Shown here: in pieces, positions 26,642-35,800 of the stretch
How positions within the stretch are numbered: the first letter of the stretch is position 1
Layout: every line of letters begins with the position of its first letter
Assembly: GCA_023411395.1 (NCBI GenBank)
Contig: JAEYOV010000084.1
Location: 62,001 to 126,000 of the forward strand
Direction: 5' to 3'
Source of the DNA: Bacillota bacterium
GTDB lineage: Bacteria > Bacillota > Clostridia > Christensenellales > Aristaeellaceae
DNA: 64,000 nt
Made by a program: the position numbers and the translations under genes
The notes under the pieces: generated by a model
The model's input: only the letters and a program-made list of their open reading frames with translations
What the model was told of the DNA's origin: nothing
Databases searched by the model: none

Positions 26642-27472
26642 TTACCGCTTCAGGTTGACCAGCTCCTCCAGAACCTGGTCAGAGGTGGTGATGACCCGAG
26701 CGTTCGCCTGATAGCCCCTCTGGGCCACGATCAGGTCCGTGAACTCCTTGGAAAGGTCCACGTTGGACATTTCCAGGCCGCCGGAAACGAGCTGTCCCGC
26801 CAGGCCGGTACCGGGCGCGGCATAGCTGGGCGCGCCGGAGTTCAGCGTTTCGCCGAAATACTGGTTGCCGCGCTGCTCCAGACCGTCGGGGTTGTTGAAT
26901 ACCGCGATGGGGATCTGCCCCAGCGTCTGGATGGCCATGGTGGTCAGATTGGTGCCGGTGATGGTCCCGTCCGGGCCGATGGAAATGCCCGAGTAGTTCT
27001 GAAAGTTGGGGATGTTGATGGGGTTCAGGGTGCCCACCGGGTTGGTCAGCGCCGGCATCTGCCCCAAAACAAAGCTGCCGTTGCCGTCCAGGAGGTTGCC
27101 GCTGGCATCAAAGGAGAAGGCGCCGACCCTTGTGTAATTCAGGTTGCCCGCGCTGTCCTGCACGGTGAAGAAGCCTTCGCCGGAAATGTAGGTGTCCAGG
27201 GCCCGCGCCGTCTGCTGAAAGCCGCTGCGGTTGTTTAAAAGGTCTATGGAAGAAACCTTGGACCCATAGCCGATCTGGGTGGGGTTCGTGCCGCCCGTGG
27301 CCGGAGTGGGGGCGCTGGCCGCCGACAGCGTCTGGTAGTACATGTCCGAGAAGAGGACACGGCTTGCCTTGAAGCCCGCTGTGTTCACGTTGGAGATATT
27401 GTTGCCGATCACGTCCAGCATGGTTTGATGACCCTTAAGACCCGAAACCGCGGAAAACATGGATCTGATCAT
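26642..27472 (-). CDS. flgE: Flagellar hook protein FlgE
   Basis: A 276-residue axial protein. The N-terminal SMFSAVSGLKGHQTMLDVIG and NNISNVNTAGFKASRV, with the C-terminal NVDLSKEFTDLIVAQRGYQA, place it in the FlgE/F/G family; the position after flgD marks it as the hook subunit. The ISGEGFFTVQDSAGNLNYTR core is present. It is short for a hook protein, as in Bacillus. Start 27472 is chosen because GGGAGG lies 9 bases upstream, against none for 27481. Confidence 0.88.
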   Translation of the reverse strand: MIRSMFSAVSGLKGHQTMLDVIGNNISNVNTAGFKASRVLFSDMYYQTLSAASAPTPATGGTNPTQIGYGSKVSSIDLLNNRSGFQQTARALDTYISGEGFFTVQDSAGNLNYTRVGAFSFDASGNLLDGNGSFVLGQMPALTNPVGTLNPINIPNFQNYSGISIGPDGTITGTNLTTMAIQTLGQIPIAVFNNPDGLEQRGNQYFGETLNSGAPSYAAPGTGLAGQLVSGGLEMSNVDLSKEFTDLIVAQRGYQANARVITTSDQVLEELVNLKR

Positions 27473-27538
27473 TTCCTGCATCCTCCCGTTCGCGTTTGTT
27501 TGCCCGCAGGCGCTTGTGGGGAAGCCGTACCACCCGCA

Positions 27539-27967
27539 TCATTCGGCCGGGGTTCCCGGTATAACCGGACCGACATCCATGATCTCGCTCAGTTGATGAA
27601 ACTCGCCGCCCACCAGTATGTAAGGAATGCCGCCGCTGAAACTGACCTGTTCCACCTGCCCCACCTTGATTTGCTGGGCTCCGTTTTCGCCGGTAAACGC
27701 TATGCTGACAGGCTTGCCGATCATGGATACCGCCATGTTCGACTTGAAGGCGTTAGTCAGCTCATTGATCTGGGAGAGGGTGGAAAACTGCACCATCTGG
27801 GACATGAACTGGGCGTTGTCCACCGTGTCGAACATGCTCTGGTTTTGAAGCTGAGCGGAAATGAGCTTGAAAAAATCGTTGATGTCCAGGTCCGATCCGG
27901 CTTTGTGAACCGCCTGCCCGGCCTGAAGCTGCGCCGCGGCCGGCGCGCCGATGCCGTTCACCTGCAT
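27539..27967 (-). CDS. flgD: Flagellar hook cap protein FlgD
   Basis: A 142-residue scaffold for hook assembly. LDINDFFKLISAQLQNQSMF and AQFMSQMVQFSTLSQINELT are the core FlgD motif. The C-terminal third is beta-rich with a IGKPVSIAFTGENG segment. It lies between fliK and flgE. Confidence 0.92.
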   Translation of the reverse strand: MQVNGIGAPAAAQLQAGQAVHKAGSDLDINDFFKLISAQLQNQSMFDTVDNAQFMSQMVQFSTLSQINELTNAFKSNMAVSMIGKPVSIAFTGENGAQQIKVGQVEQVSFSGGIPYILVGGEFHQLSEIMDVGPVIPGTPAE

Positions 27968-27998
27968 GGTATCCCCTCCTTGCCTCTGACCGCTTATG

Positions 27999-29285
27999 TC
28001 AGATCCGGTAGTTGATGGTGCTGTTCCGCGGCATATAGCGGATTGCTTCCGCCGTGTGCCCGGCCGCCGGTGAAGGGACAGCGCTTTGCTCCTTCATGGC
28101 GCGCTCTTGCCCAAAGGACGGCTCCGCGTGCTCCCCGGAAGCGAAGAATCCCGCCCCGCTCCCGTTATCCATGCCCACCTCCACGGTCAGGCCGTTTACC
28201 TGATACTCCTGGGCGGAAAGCTCCGCCCGCAGCTCGTCCGCGTGGCCCAGGATCAGCCCCCGGGCAGCTTCGTTGTCTGTGCGCATGCTCAGGGATACCG
28301 CCCTGCCCTTTGTGACCACCGTTACTTCCACCTCGCCCAGGCCCTCTGGTTTCAGGCGGACGCGGTATTCGGTCATCCCCCGCTTCAGCGCATGCACGGA
28401 AGCCCTTGCCACCTGCATTGCCGCGTTTTCTTCCCGGGTGGCGTTTTCAGGCGCCATGTCCTGCGTGGCGGCCATGCTCTCGGTATGAACAGCCTTTTCC
28501 GCCTGGAAGGCCGCGGTCACTGCCGCCACGGGCGCCCGCAAGGTTTTTTCCTTCTCCCTGCCTTGCGCATTGGCGGGCGCCTGCTCCCGGACGGCTTCCA
28601 TGCCGCCCTCGGACAGGCCGGATGCGGGGTTCAATATTTCCCGTGCAGAATGGTCAAAAACAGGTTGAGCCGCCTTTGCCGCAGGCTGCTCCTGAAGCCT
28701 TTGAATATTCTGGAAATCCGCACGTTCAAGCTCATCCTTCCCCTTCGCTGTCTGCCGTGCCGTTACCGGCCTCAAAACGGCAGCCTCTGTCTTCGCTTCT
28801 TCCGCCATGGTCATTGTCTTGGGGTCAAGGGCTGTTCCCGGCCTGAGTGCGTCCTGCCCCTGGGGCGCGTCCGCTTTCGCGAAAGCCCCTTCCGGCGCAA
28901 GGCCGTTCATGGCGCTCCCTGCAATACTGCCGGCAGCGCTTGCCATGGGGCCATTCACCGGCAAACCTTCTTCCGGCGCCTGCTCCCTACGAGCAGGAAG
29001 TACCTGCACATCAGCCGCGGCATCCGGAGCCTTTTTAACAAGATGCGCCCCTTGCATCATGAGCGTCGATATGCCCATAAGGCTCAGGCTGGCGTCAGGC
29101 CTGCTCTCCTTTTCCTTCTCCTTGGGATTTTCCTCCCCGCCGCCCTCCTTCAGGATGACCGGACCGCCCTGGCTTGCCGCGGCTTCGCCAACAGCCATGG
29201 CAAATGCCGCGCCGGCTTCGCCCGCAACGCTGCCTGGCCCGGCCGGTTCCGCAGCGGCCAGCCGCCCCTGGATCAGGATGTTCAC
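27999..29285 (-). CDS. fliK: Flagellar hook-length control protein FliK
   Basis: A 428-residue protein. The first 300 residues are low-complexity and Ala/Glu/Pro-rich, as in FliK rulers. The C-terminal domain (about 310-385) carries MTEYRVRLKPEGLGEVEVTV and the VNGLTVEVG strand of the hook-length domain that acts on FlhB. The called start is a GTG at 29285. The only good ribosome site, GGAGGT about 24 bases upstream, is too far for it, and no in-frame ATG fits, so the N-terminus is uncertain. Confidence 0.85.
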   Translation of the reverse strand: MNILIQGRLAAAEPAGPGSVAGEAGAAFAMAVGEAAASQGGPVILKEGGGEENPKEKEKESRPDASLSLMGISTLMMQGAHLVKKAPDAAADVQVLPARREQAPEEGLPVNGPMASAAGSIAGSAMNGLAPEGAFAKADAPQGQDALRPGTALDPKTMTMAEEAKTEAAVLRPVTARQTAKGKDELERADFQNIQRLQEQPAAKAAQPVFDHSAREILNPASGLSEGGMEAVREQAPANAQGREKEKTLRAPVAAVTAAFQAEKAVHTESMAATQDMAPENATREENAAMQVARASVHALKRGMTEYRVRLKPEGLGEVEVTVVTKGRAVSLSMRTDNEAARGLILGHADELRAELSAQEYQVNGLTVEVGMDNGSGAGFFASGEHAEPSFGQERAMKEQSAVPSPAAGHTAEAIRYMPRNSTINYRI

Positions 29286-29343
29286 ACATGCTACCGCCGT
29301 GATAAGACCACCTCCCTTCCCTCATGTAAGGCGCTTTCGCCTG

Positions 29344-29790
29344 TCAGCCGCCCGGCTGGGCGGTCTTGTTGGAGACAAGCTCCGCAATGAACAGCTCTTC
29401 GCTTTTGCGCTCGGCGGTGAGATAATTTTCCCGGGCGCGGCCCTTCAGTTTTTCGATCATGGTCTTGTCCTGGGTGACGGCCACCAGCCGTTCCCGCTGC
29501 CTGTCAATGCGGCGAATCTGCTCCCGCATCTGCTCGGTGATCTTTTCGATCTGCCGGCGCTGGTCGGCGATGTATAGGCCGGTGACGGCGGCGCGGCTTG
29601 CTCTTTGACCGCTCTGGCAATCCATCTGGTACCGCCGCTTTGCCTGGTCGTAGTCGGCCTGCATCGCGTCCCGCTTTTTGTCAAGCCTCACATACTCCGC
29701 CTGCAAAAGGTTCAGCGCGTCAGCCTCGCTTTTTTGCATGTGCGTGTCGTATTCCAGCACCTTCTGAAGGGGAAACTGAAACCTTTTCAT
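29344..29790 (-). CDS. fliJ: Flagellar export chaperone FliJ
   Basis: A 148-residue, almost wholly coiled-coil protein (MKRFQFPLQKVLEYDTHMQK at the start). It binds FliI/FliH and FlhA and couples the ATPase to the gate. Its start overlaps the fliI stop by 4 bases. Confidence 0.9.
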   Translation of the reverse strand: MKRFQFPLQKVLEYDTHMQKSEADALNLLQAEYVRLDKKRDAMQADYDQAKRRYQMDCQSGQRASRAAVTGLYIADQRRQIEKITEQMREQIRRIDRQRERLVAVTQDKTMIEKLKGRARENYLTAERKSEELFIAELVSNKTAQPGG

Positions 29791-31112
29791 GATGCGCCTC
29801 CTTTTGAGGCCACGTTGCTCAGCTCCAACATCCTGCCCATGGTCCCATCGAAGGGGGCCTTTTCATCAATATCCTGCTTCAGGAACCCGTTGATCCTGTC
29901 GATATTGGCAATGGCGTTGTCAATCCTTAGGTTGCTGCCCCCCTTGTAAGCGCCGATGCTGATTAGGTCAAAGTTCTCATAGTAGGCCGACAGCGAGGCA
30001 CGCAGGGCGGAGGCCGACTGCAGGTGTTCCGGGGGAACGATCTCGTTCATGATGCGGCTGATGCTGCCCAGGATGTCAATGGGCGGATAATGGTTGCGCA
30101 TGGCCAGGGAACGTGAAAGCACGATGTGGCCGTCCAGTATGCCGCGTACCGTGTCGGAGATGGGCTCGTTGACATCGTCGCCCTCCACCAGCACCGTATA
30201 GATGCCGGTGATGGAGCCGGTTGAAAACCTTCCGGACCGCTCCAGAAGCCTTGGCAAAATGGCGTACAGGGAGGGCGTGTAGCCCCTTGCCACCGGCGGC
30301 TCGCCAATGGCCAGGCCGATTTCCCGCTGGGCCATGGCAAAGCGCGTCAGCGAATCCATCACCAGCAGCACATCCTTGCCCTGATCCCGGAAATATTCCG
30401 CAATGGTGGTGGCGGTCAGCGCGCATTTCAAGCGCATCATGGCCGGCTGGTCGCTGGTGGCCACCACCAGCACCGACTTTTGCATGCCCTCCCGCTTAAG
30501 GTCCTTTTCCATGAAGTCCCGCACTTCCCGGCCCCGCTCGCCCACCAGGGCGATGACGTTCACGTCGGCTTCCACGTTTCTGAGCATCATGCCCAGCAGC
30601 GTGCTTTTTCCGATGCCGCTGCCCGCGAAGATGCCCATGCGCTGCCCCTTGCCGCAGGTTACAAGCGAGTCGATGGCCCTGACCCCCATATGAAGCCTGG
30701 TATCAATGCGAGGCCTTGAAAGCGGGTTGGAAGGAAGATTTTGAACCGTATATCGCTCCGTGCAGCGAAGCGGCCCCGCGTTGTCGATGGGCCTGCCGAA
30801 ACCGTCGACCACCCTGCCTACCAGCTCCGGGCCCACGGGAATCTTCAGCGCATCCCCGGTGGACTCCACCGCGCTGCCCCTTGAAACGCCGTCCATCTCC
30901 TCAAAGGGCATCAAAAGGAGCCGGTTCCCCTTGAAGCCCACCGCTTCGGCATCGACCCAGCCGCTCCGTTTGGGAATATGGATCCGGCAAAGGGTGCCGA
31001 TATCCACATCCGGTCCGGTGCTTTCCATCACCATGCCGATGATCTTGTCCACCTTGCCGCCGCGCAGGATGGGTTCTGCCTGCGCAACAGCCTGGCGGTA
31101 TATGTCAAACAT
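29787..31112 (-). CDS. fliI: Flagellum-specific ATPase FliI
   Basis: A 441-residue F1-beta-like ATPase that powers substrate unloading at the export gate. The Walker A motif GSGIGKST is at residues 164-171, Walker B is LLVMDSLTRFAMAQREIGLA, and PSLYAILPRLLERSG follows. Start 31112 (MFDIYRQ) is chosen because AAGGAGGGG lies 5 bases upstream; the frame continues to a GTG at 31130 that lies over that site. Confidence 0.95.
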   Translation of the reverse strand: MFDIYRQAVAQAEPILRGGKVDKIIGMVMESTGPDVDIGTLCRIHIPKRSGWVDAEAVGFKGNRLLLMPFEEMDGVSRGSAVESTGDALKIPVGPELVGRVVDGFGRPIDNAGPLRCTERYTVQNLPSNPLSRPRIDTRLHMGVRAIDSLVTCGKGQRMGIFAGSGIGKSTLLGMMLRNVEADVNVIALVGERGREVRDFMEKDLKREGMQKSVLVVATSDQPAMMRLKCALTATTIAEYFRDQGKDVLLVMDSLTRFAMAQREIGLAIGEPPVARGYTPSLYAILPRLLERSGRFSTGSITGIYTVLVEGDDVNEPISDTVRGILDGHIVLSRSLAMRNHYPPIDILGSISRIMNEIVPPEHLQSASALRASLSAYYENFDLISIGAYKGGSNLRIDNAIANIDRINGFLKQDIDEKAPFDGTMGRMLELSNVASKGGAS

Positions 31113-31144
31113 CCCATCCCCTCCTTGCACAAAGATGCCGGACC

Positions 31145-31873
31145 TTACCTGACGGCTTCTACGGCCTGCACCAGCGTATCAAGCTGCCTGTCCGCGCTGG
31201 CGTCCACCAGAACGTCTTCCGATTCCAGAATGCAGGTACCGGGCTCCGCATCGTCCATCACCTGAATGATCAGATTCTCGGCGCCGCTGATAAGGCTTAG
31301 CAGATAATCATGGCTGGCTGTTGCGAGCCGGACCTCATGGGGCGATACCTGAAGCCGCACGTTCTTCTGGCCATGGAACCCTTCCGCCGCATTGCGGAAA
31401 ATCTCCAGGAACGTTTCGTCATCCCCGGCAAGCTTTGCGCCCACCACCTTGCGGGCAATATCCAGCGCCAGGTCCACCATGCCCTGCTCATGCTTTCGAA
31501 AAAGCGCTTCCTTGCCGCAGTCGATTTCCTTGAGCAGGCTGACAATCTGATTCAGCGTATGTTCATTTTCCGCCAAAGCCTGCGCACGGCCTTCCTCATA
31601 CCCTTTCAGGAAGCCTTCCTCCCGCGCGCACTCCAATGCCTCGTCCGCCTGCTTGCGTATCTGATCATGCATTTTAAGCATGTAGCGGTTGGCGCCTTCA
31701 ACAATGGCGCGGGCCTTTTTCATGGCGGCCGCCAGCTCCTCCTGTTTCAGCGGCGGAGCGGGGTCGGGATCAGGCCCGGCATCGGGCACTATGCACGCGG
31801 GGTTGTTGTACACAAAGCCGGCCGCGTCCATACAGATGCATTCCCCTTTTAGCAACCTAGACAATTGTCTCAT
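31145..31873 (-). CDS. fliH: Flagellar assembly protein FliH
   Basis: A 242-residue regulator of FliI. After a variable N-terminus with a DPDPAPP segment, residues about 45-130 are coiled coil (AAMKKARAIVEGANRYMLKM), and the rest is the V-ATPase subunit E-like domain with VDLALDIARKVVGAKLAGD. It overlaps the end of fliG by 17 bases. The start is not firmly fixed. Confidence 0.88.
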   Translation of the reverse strand: MRQLSRLLKGECICMDAAGFVYNNPACIVPDAGPDPDPAPPLKQEELAAAMKKARAIVEGANRYMLKMHDQIRKQADEALECAREEGFLKGYEEGRAQALAENEHTLNQIVSLLKEIDCGKEALFRKHEQGMVDLALDIARKVVGAKLAGDDETFLEIFRNAAEGFHGQKNVRLQVSPHEVRLATASHDYLLSLISGAENLIIQVMDDAEPGTCILESEDVLVDASADRQLDTLVQAVEAVR

Positions 31874-32870
31874 CCTTTCGGCCTCTGCTGATTGTGATCT
31901 CGCCGGCTTCCTCCAGCCTCCTGACCATGCTGACCAGCTTCTGCTGCGCTTCCTCCACCGCGGAGAGCCTTACGCCGTGCAGATAGCCGGCCTCTTCCTC
32001 CAGGGTGGTCTTGAGGCGTACCGACATATTGGCGTAGAAGACATCCGTGATTTCCTTGGAGCAGCCCTTGAGGGCGATGAGCAGGTCATTGGCATTGACA
32101 TCCTGCAGGAAGCGCTGGATGTGCAGGGGATCGAGCGTGGCGATATCCTCGAACACGAACATGCGGTTGCGGATCTCTTCCGCCAGCTGCGGGTCGCGCT
32201 TGGAAAGCTCCTCCATGATGAATTTTTCCGTGCTCCGGTCCACCAGGTTCAAAACCCCCGCCATGTACTTGGGCCCGCCGATCTCCGTAAAGCCCACCGT
32301 TTCGCTCATGGACAGCTTCTGTTCGATCATCTTTTCCACGTCCCTGACGGCGTCGGGCGAGGTTCTGTCCATTCTGGCAACGCGCTCCACAACGTCCAGT
32401 TGAATCTCTCCCGGCAGCTCGCCCAGGATCTCCGAGGCCTGGTCGGCCGTGCAGTAGGACAGGATCAAGGCGATGGTCTGGGGGTGTTCGTTTTGGATCA
32501 GGCTCAGCAGATGCTTGGGATCCGCCTCGTCTAGGAAGCTGAAGGCTTTTGTCTGCAACGTTCTTGTGATCCGCTCGATCACCGCCGAGGCGCTGCTTGA
32601 GCCCATCGCTTTTTCCAAAATGGCCTTGGCGTATTCGATTCCGCCCTCGGTAATGTACTTTTGCGCCAGGCACAGGTTGTAAAACTCCTCCATGGTGGCG
32701 TCCACCGCCTGGGGGGACAGATTCTCCAGCGTCGCGATCTGCATGGTGATCTGTTCGATCTCATCCTGCTTCAAATACTTGTACACCCTGGAAGCATGCT
32801 CCACGCCAAGGGACAGGACGACCGTGGCCGCCTTCCTGGCGGAATCATTGCTGCGCGCTTTATGCTTCAC
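31857..32870 (-). CDS. fliG: Flagellar motor switch protein FliG
   Basis: A 337-residue torque protein, the size of B. subtilis FliG. The N-terminal domain binds FliF, the middle has the EHPQTIALILSYC motif (EHPQ), and the C-terminal domain ends with the charged ridge around RNRMFVFEDIATLDPLHIQR. A GTG at 32870 overlaps the fliF stop (GTGA) with GAGG 4 bases upstream, and gives the expected length. The ATG at 32894 would add eight unlikely residues. Confidence 0.95.
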   Translation of the reverse strand: MKHKARSNDSARKAATVVLSLGVEHASRVYKYLKQDEIEQITMQIATLENLSPQAVDATMEEFYNLCLAQKYITEGGIEYAKAILEKAMGSSSASAVIERITRTLQTKAFSFLDEADPKHLLSLIQNEHPQTIALILSYCTADQASEILGELPGEIQLDVVERVARMDRTSPDAVRDVEKMIEQKLSMSETVGFTEIGGPKYMAGVLNLVDRSTEKFIMEELSKRDPQLAEEIRNRMFVFEDIATLDPLHIQRFLQDVNANDLLIALKGCSKEITDVFYANMSVRLKTTLEEEAGYLHGVRLSAVEEAQQKLVSMVRRLEEAGEITISRGRKDETIV

Positions 32871-34477
32871 TTCGCCTCGTCCCCCCTCATCCATGTTCTA
32901 AGCAGTTGGGCTACGATTTCCGGGTTGTTTGATGCAAATTCCTTCACCTGGCGTTTGATGCCCTGCTCCCTTGTCTCTTGCAGAACGATCTCGCCGGGAA
33001 CCTCCGCATCGAAATCACCGGGCTGGCCCGCCAATTGCTGCCCCGCCCGAACCGGCTGCTGTCCGCGCTGCGGTTGCTGCCCGCGCTGCTGCGGCTGCTG
33101 CCCGCGCTGCTGCGGCCGCTGGGGCGCCCGCTTCTTTTTGCGGCTTGCACGCATCACCAGGAAGACGGCCAGCGCCAGCAGAAGGACGAAGGCTCCGGCA
33201 ACGGCAAAGATGACTTCTTCCATTTTCACGGCCGGCTCTAGCTGGAAGTTTGGCATCTGCTTTGGTGTAAACTCCGCGTAGGTGATAACCACCTTGTCCG
33301 CAGCGATGCCCGCCCCGAAAGCAACCATCTCCTTGTACTTTTGCGTTTCGTCGTCGGAAAGGAAGCTGCTGTTGATCATCACGGCCACCGTCATATCCGT
33401 GATCCGGCCGCCGTGATCCTCAATGCCCTCGATGAGCTTGTTCACCAGGTATTCATTGCTTCCGCTCGCGCTGGCGCTTTGCCCGTCTTCCGCATCTGCG
33501 TTTTCCGCGTAGGTGGGCACACCCGTATTGGCATCCGTCCCGGCGGCAAGGCCCTGCAGCGTGCCGCCGTTAATGCTTTGCCGGTCATACTCCTGCCTGG
33601 ACAGAATGCCGCTGTCGCCCACCACGGGGGTGTAGGTGGTCTTTTCGGTGACTCTCTGCTGAAAATCCACCTGCACACTCACCGCCACGCTCATGCCGTC
33701 CGTCCCGAACACCGGCTCCAGAAAGCGCGTGATCTTTTCCTTATAATAGTCGTTGATCTTGCTGATGGCCTCGAACTGGTCCAGCGCCTGCCCGCTCAGT
33801 TCCTCCCCCTGTTCATTGAGCACCACGCCGGTGCTGTCCACGATTGCCACGTTTTCACTTAGAAGACCCGGCACGCTTCTGGCCACCAGCGCTTCGATGC
33901 CCCTGATTTGTTTGGGAGAAAGGCTGGTATACGAATAAAGCTCCAGCACCACCGACGCTGAAGCCTTGGGTCTGTCGGCCTTTAATACAAAGGAGTTATC
34001 GTCGGGCACGTTCAGGGTCACGATGGCGTTTTTCACGCCCTCCAGCGTCCTGAGCGATTCCTGCAGCCTGTCCTGAAGCTGGAAGACGAGATACTGTCTT
34101 TTCTCGTATTCGGTTGTCATCAAGGCGGACTGGCTTGTAAAAATGTCGTAGCCCAGCGTACTTTTGGGAAACCCTTCGGCAGCAAGCTGCATCTTGAGCA
34201 TGGCCTCGCTGGATCTGGGCACCAGAATCGTGCCGTCGTTTTGCAGCCTGTAACCGGTGCCCATGCTGTCCAGCATCTTCGTAATCTCAACACCCTCGGA
34301 GGCCGACAAGCCGCGGTACAGCACCGTATAGCCGGCGCTGTCCAAAACGTTTGCCAGAACCACCGCTCCCGCCAAAACAGAGACAAGCAAAGCCGCAAGC
34401 GCGACCCGCTTGCCGCGGCTCAGCTTGGCGATGTATCCCTGAATGCTCTTGAGGAGGTTTGAGATTGAAAGGTCCAT
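32867..34477 (-). CDS. fliF: Flagellar MS-ring protein FliF
   Basis: A 536-residue ring protein. Membrane segments lie at about residues 25-43 and 425-447; between them are the ring-building domains (YLVFQLQDRLQESLRTLEG and ALVARSVPGLLSENVAIVD). The cytoplasmic tail contains Arg/Gln/Pro repeats (units like RGQQPQ at about 452-478) before the FliG-binding end REQGIKRQVKEFASNNPEIV. The repeat is unusual. Confidence 0.95.
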   Translation of the reverse strand: MDLSISNLLKSIQGYIAKLSRGKRVALAALLVSVLAGAVVLANVLDSAGYTVLYRGLSASEGVEITKMLDSMGTGYRLQNDGTILVPRSSEAMLKMQLAAEGFPKSTLGYDIFTSQSALMTTEYEKRQYLVFQLQDRLQESLRTLEGVKNAIVTLNVPDDNSFVLKADRPKASASVVLELYSYTSLSPKQIRGIEALVARSVPGLLSENVAIVDSTGVVLNEQGEELSGQALDQFEAISKINDYYKEKITRFLEPVFGTDGMSVAVSVQVDFQQRVTEKTTYTPVVGDSGILSRQEYDRQSINGGTLQGLAAGTDANTGVPTYAENADAEDGQSASASGSNEYLVNKLIEGIEDHGGRITDMTVAVMINSSFLSDDETQKYKEMVAFGAGIAADKVVITYAEFTPKQMPNFQLEPAVKMEEVIFAVAGAFVLLLALAVFLVMRASRKKKRAPQRPQQRGQQPQQRGQQPQRGQQPVRAGQQLAGQPGDFDAEVPGEIVLQETREQGIKRQVKEFASNNPEIVAQLLRTWMRGDEAK

Positions 34478-34526
34478 GCTTGCCCTCTAATCAGCAGATT
34501 TTTCTTTCGTAAAGCGCTTAAAGCCG

Positions 34527-34829
34527 CTAGAGCGTAATGCGCATGATCTCGTTGTACGCCTCCAGCGCCTTGTTTCTGACCGAAACCAGCATTTGTACCG
34601 CCAGGTCGGCTTTGGCCGCGTTGATGGTGATGCTGTGGGGCGAATCGCTTTTGCCTGTTGCCAGGTTGATCACATCGAACTTGGACGCCGCATCGGTCTG
34701 AACCGTTTGCTGGACGGCTTCCTTGAGCATGTCCTCAAAGGGCGCGACATTTTCCGTCAAAGGGGCGGCGCCCGATGGCTTTTGCAGGCTTGCGATGTAT
34801 TGCGCAAGCTTGACCGATTCGATGGCCAT
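34527..34829 (-). CDS. fliE: Flagellar hook-basal body protein FliE
   Basis: A 100-residue protein at the junction of MS ring and rod. The C-terminal two-thirds (FEDMLKEAVQQTVQTD, ITINAAKADLAVQMLVSVRN, EAYNEIMRI) is characteristic. It follows flgC by 50 bases. Confidence 0.92.
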   Translation of the reverse strand: MAIESVKLAQYIASLQKPSGAAPLTENVAPFEDMLKEAVQQTVQTDAASKFDVINLATGKSDSPHSITINAAKADLAVQMLVSVRNKALEAYNEIMRITL

Positions 34830-34879
34830 ATCCGTTCACCCGTTTCCTTTGTATTGTCTTTTGTATCGGTTTTCCCGTG

Positions 34880-35323
34880 CTATCTTCCTATTTCAAGCGC
34901 TTTGGAGGCCATTTCCTTCATGGCGTTGAACGCCGTCACATTGGCTTCATACAGCCTGGAGGCCGACATGATGTCTACCATCTCTTCCACCGTGTTCACG
35001 TTGGGAAGCCGCACATAGCCATTTGCGTCGGCGTCGGGATGGGAGGGGTCGTACTCCAGCTTGAAGTCATCCGCATCCCCCACAATGGCGGTTGCCTTTA
35101 CCCCGCCAAGAGAGGCCTTTTCACCGGCGGAAGCTTCCAGCGCGGCGGAAAACCCATTTGAGCCGCCGCGTTCCGAAAGCACCACCAGCTTGCGCCTGTA
35201 GGGCCCGCCGCCTTCCGTTCTGGTGGTGCTGGCGTTGGCCAGGTTTTGGGCCACCACCTGCATGCGAAGCTTCTGCGCGGTCAGCCCCGATCCGCTGATG
35301 TTCAGGGAATCCAAAAATGCCAT
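34880..35323 (-). CDS. flgC: Flagellar proximal rod protein FlgC
   Basis: A 147-residue rod subunit with GSGLTAQKLRMQVVAQNLAN at the start and PNVNTVEEMVDIMSASRLYE near the end. The order flgB-flgC-fliE is standard. Start and the flgB stop are separated by two bases. Confidence 0.94.
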   Translation of the reverse strand: MAFLDSLNISGSGLTAQKLRMQVVAQNLANASTTRTEGGGPYRRKLVVLSERGGSNGFSAALEASAGEKASLGGVKATAIVGDADDFKLEYDPSHPDADANGYVRLPNVNTVEEMVDIMSASRLYEANVTAFNAMKEMASKALEIGR

Positions 35324-35325
35324 CC

Positions 35326-35715
35326 TTACCCACGCCCCTCCGTAATCACATATTTGAGCCGCTTCAGTTGCGCATTGAGCGAGTTGGCAAGATAGCCGTA
35401 CTGCATCTGCGCCCGGGCCATTTCAATGTTCTCGCGGTCAAGGTCCACATTGTTCCCGTCTTCCTGGGCCGTGGTGTTTTCCTCGCGGACGATCCTGGGT
35501 TCCGCCTTGTCAATGGCTTTTTGCAAATCCGCCTCGCCTGTTCCGGCTTTTTGAACCTGCTTTTCCAGCAGCTCCTCAAACTCCAGACGCTGGCTCTTGT
35601 AGCCGGGTGTGGCAGCGTTGGCGATGTTGTTGGCAATCACCTGCTGCCTGAGCCACACGGCGTCCAGACTCTTTTGAAGAAGCGCCATGCTTGTGTTGTT
35701 CAGCACGCTGCCCAC
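35326..35715 (-). CDS. flgB: Flagellar proximal rod protein FlgB
   Basis: A 129-residue rod subunit, the first gene of the operon. SLDAVWLRQQVIANNIANAA and NIEMARAQMQYGYLANSL are typical. A GTG at 35715 has AGGAGGG 6 bases upstream and gives the normal length. The ATG at 35688 has no ribosome site, and the longer frame from 35823 would run into the riboswitch. Expression should depend on the c-di-GMP riboswitch in the leader. Confidence 0.93.
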   Translation of the reverse strand: MGSVLNNTSMALLQKSLDAVWLRQQVIANNIANAATPGYKSQRLEFEELLEKQVQKAGTGEADLQKAIDKAEPRIVREENTTAQEDGNNVDLDRENIEMARAQMQYGYLANSLNAQLKRLKYVITEGRG

Positions 35716-35800
35716 ACAATTCCCTCCTATATATTCACAAATTAGTAACAAATTGTTATTAAAATTGCAGCAATTGCCCATTTTGGCGCAACAAAAAATA

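Noticed and set aside
28086..29390. Plus-strand 434-residue frame over fliK and fliJ
   Set aside because: Antisense shadow; low-complexity fliK gives long open frames.
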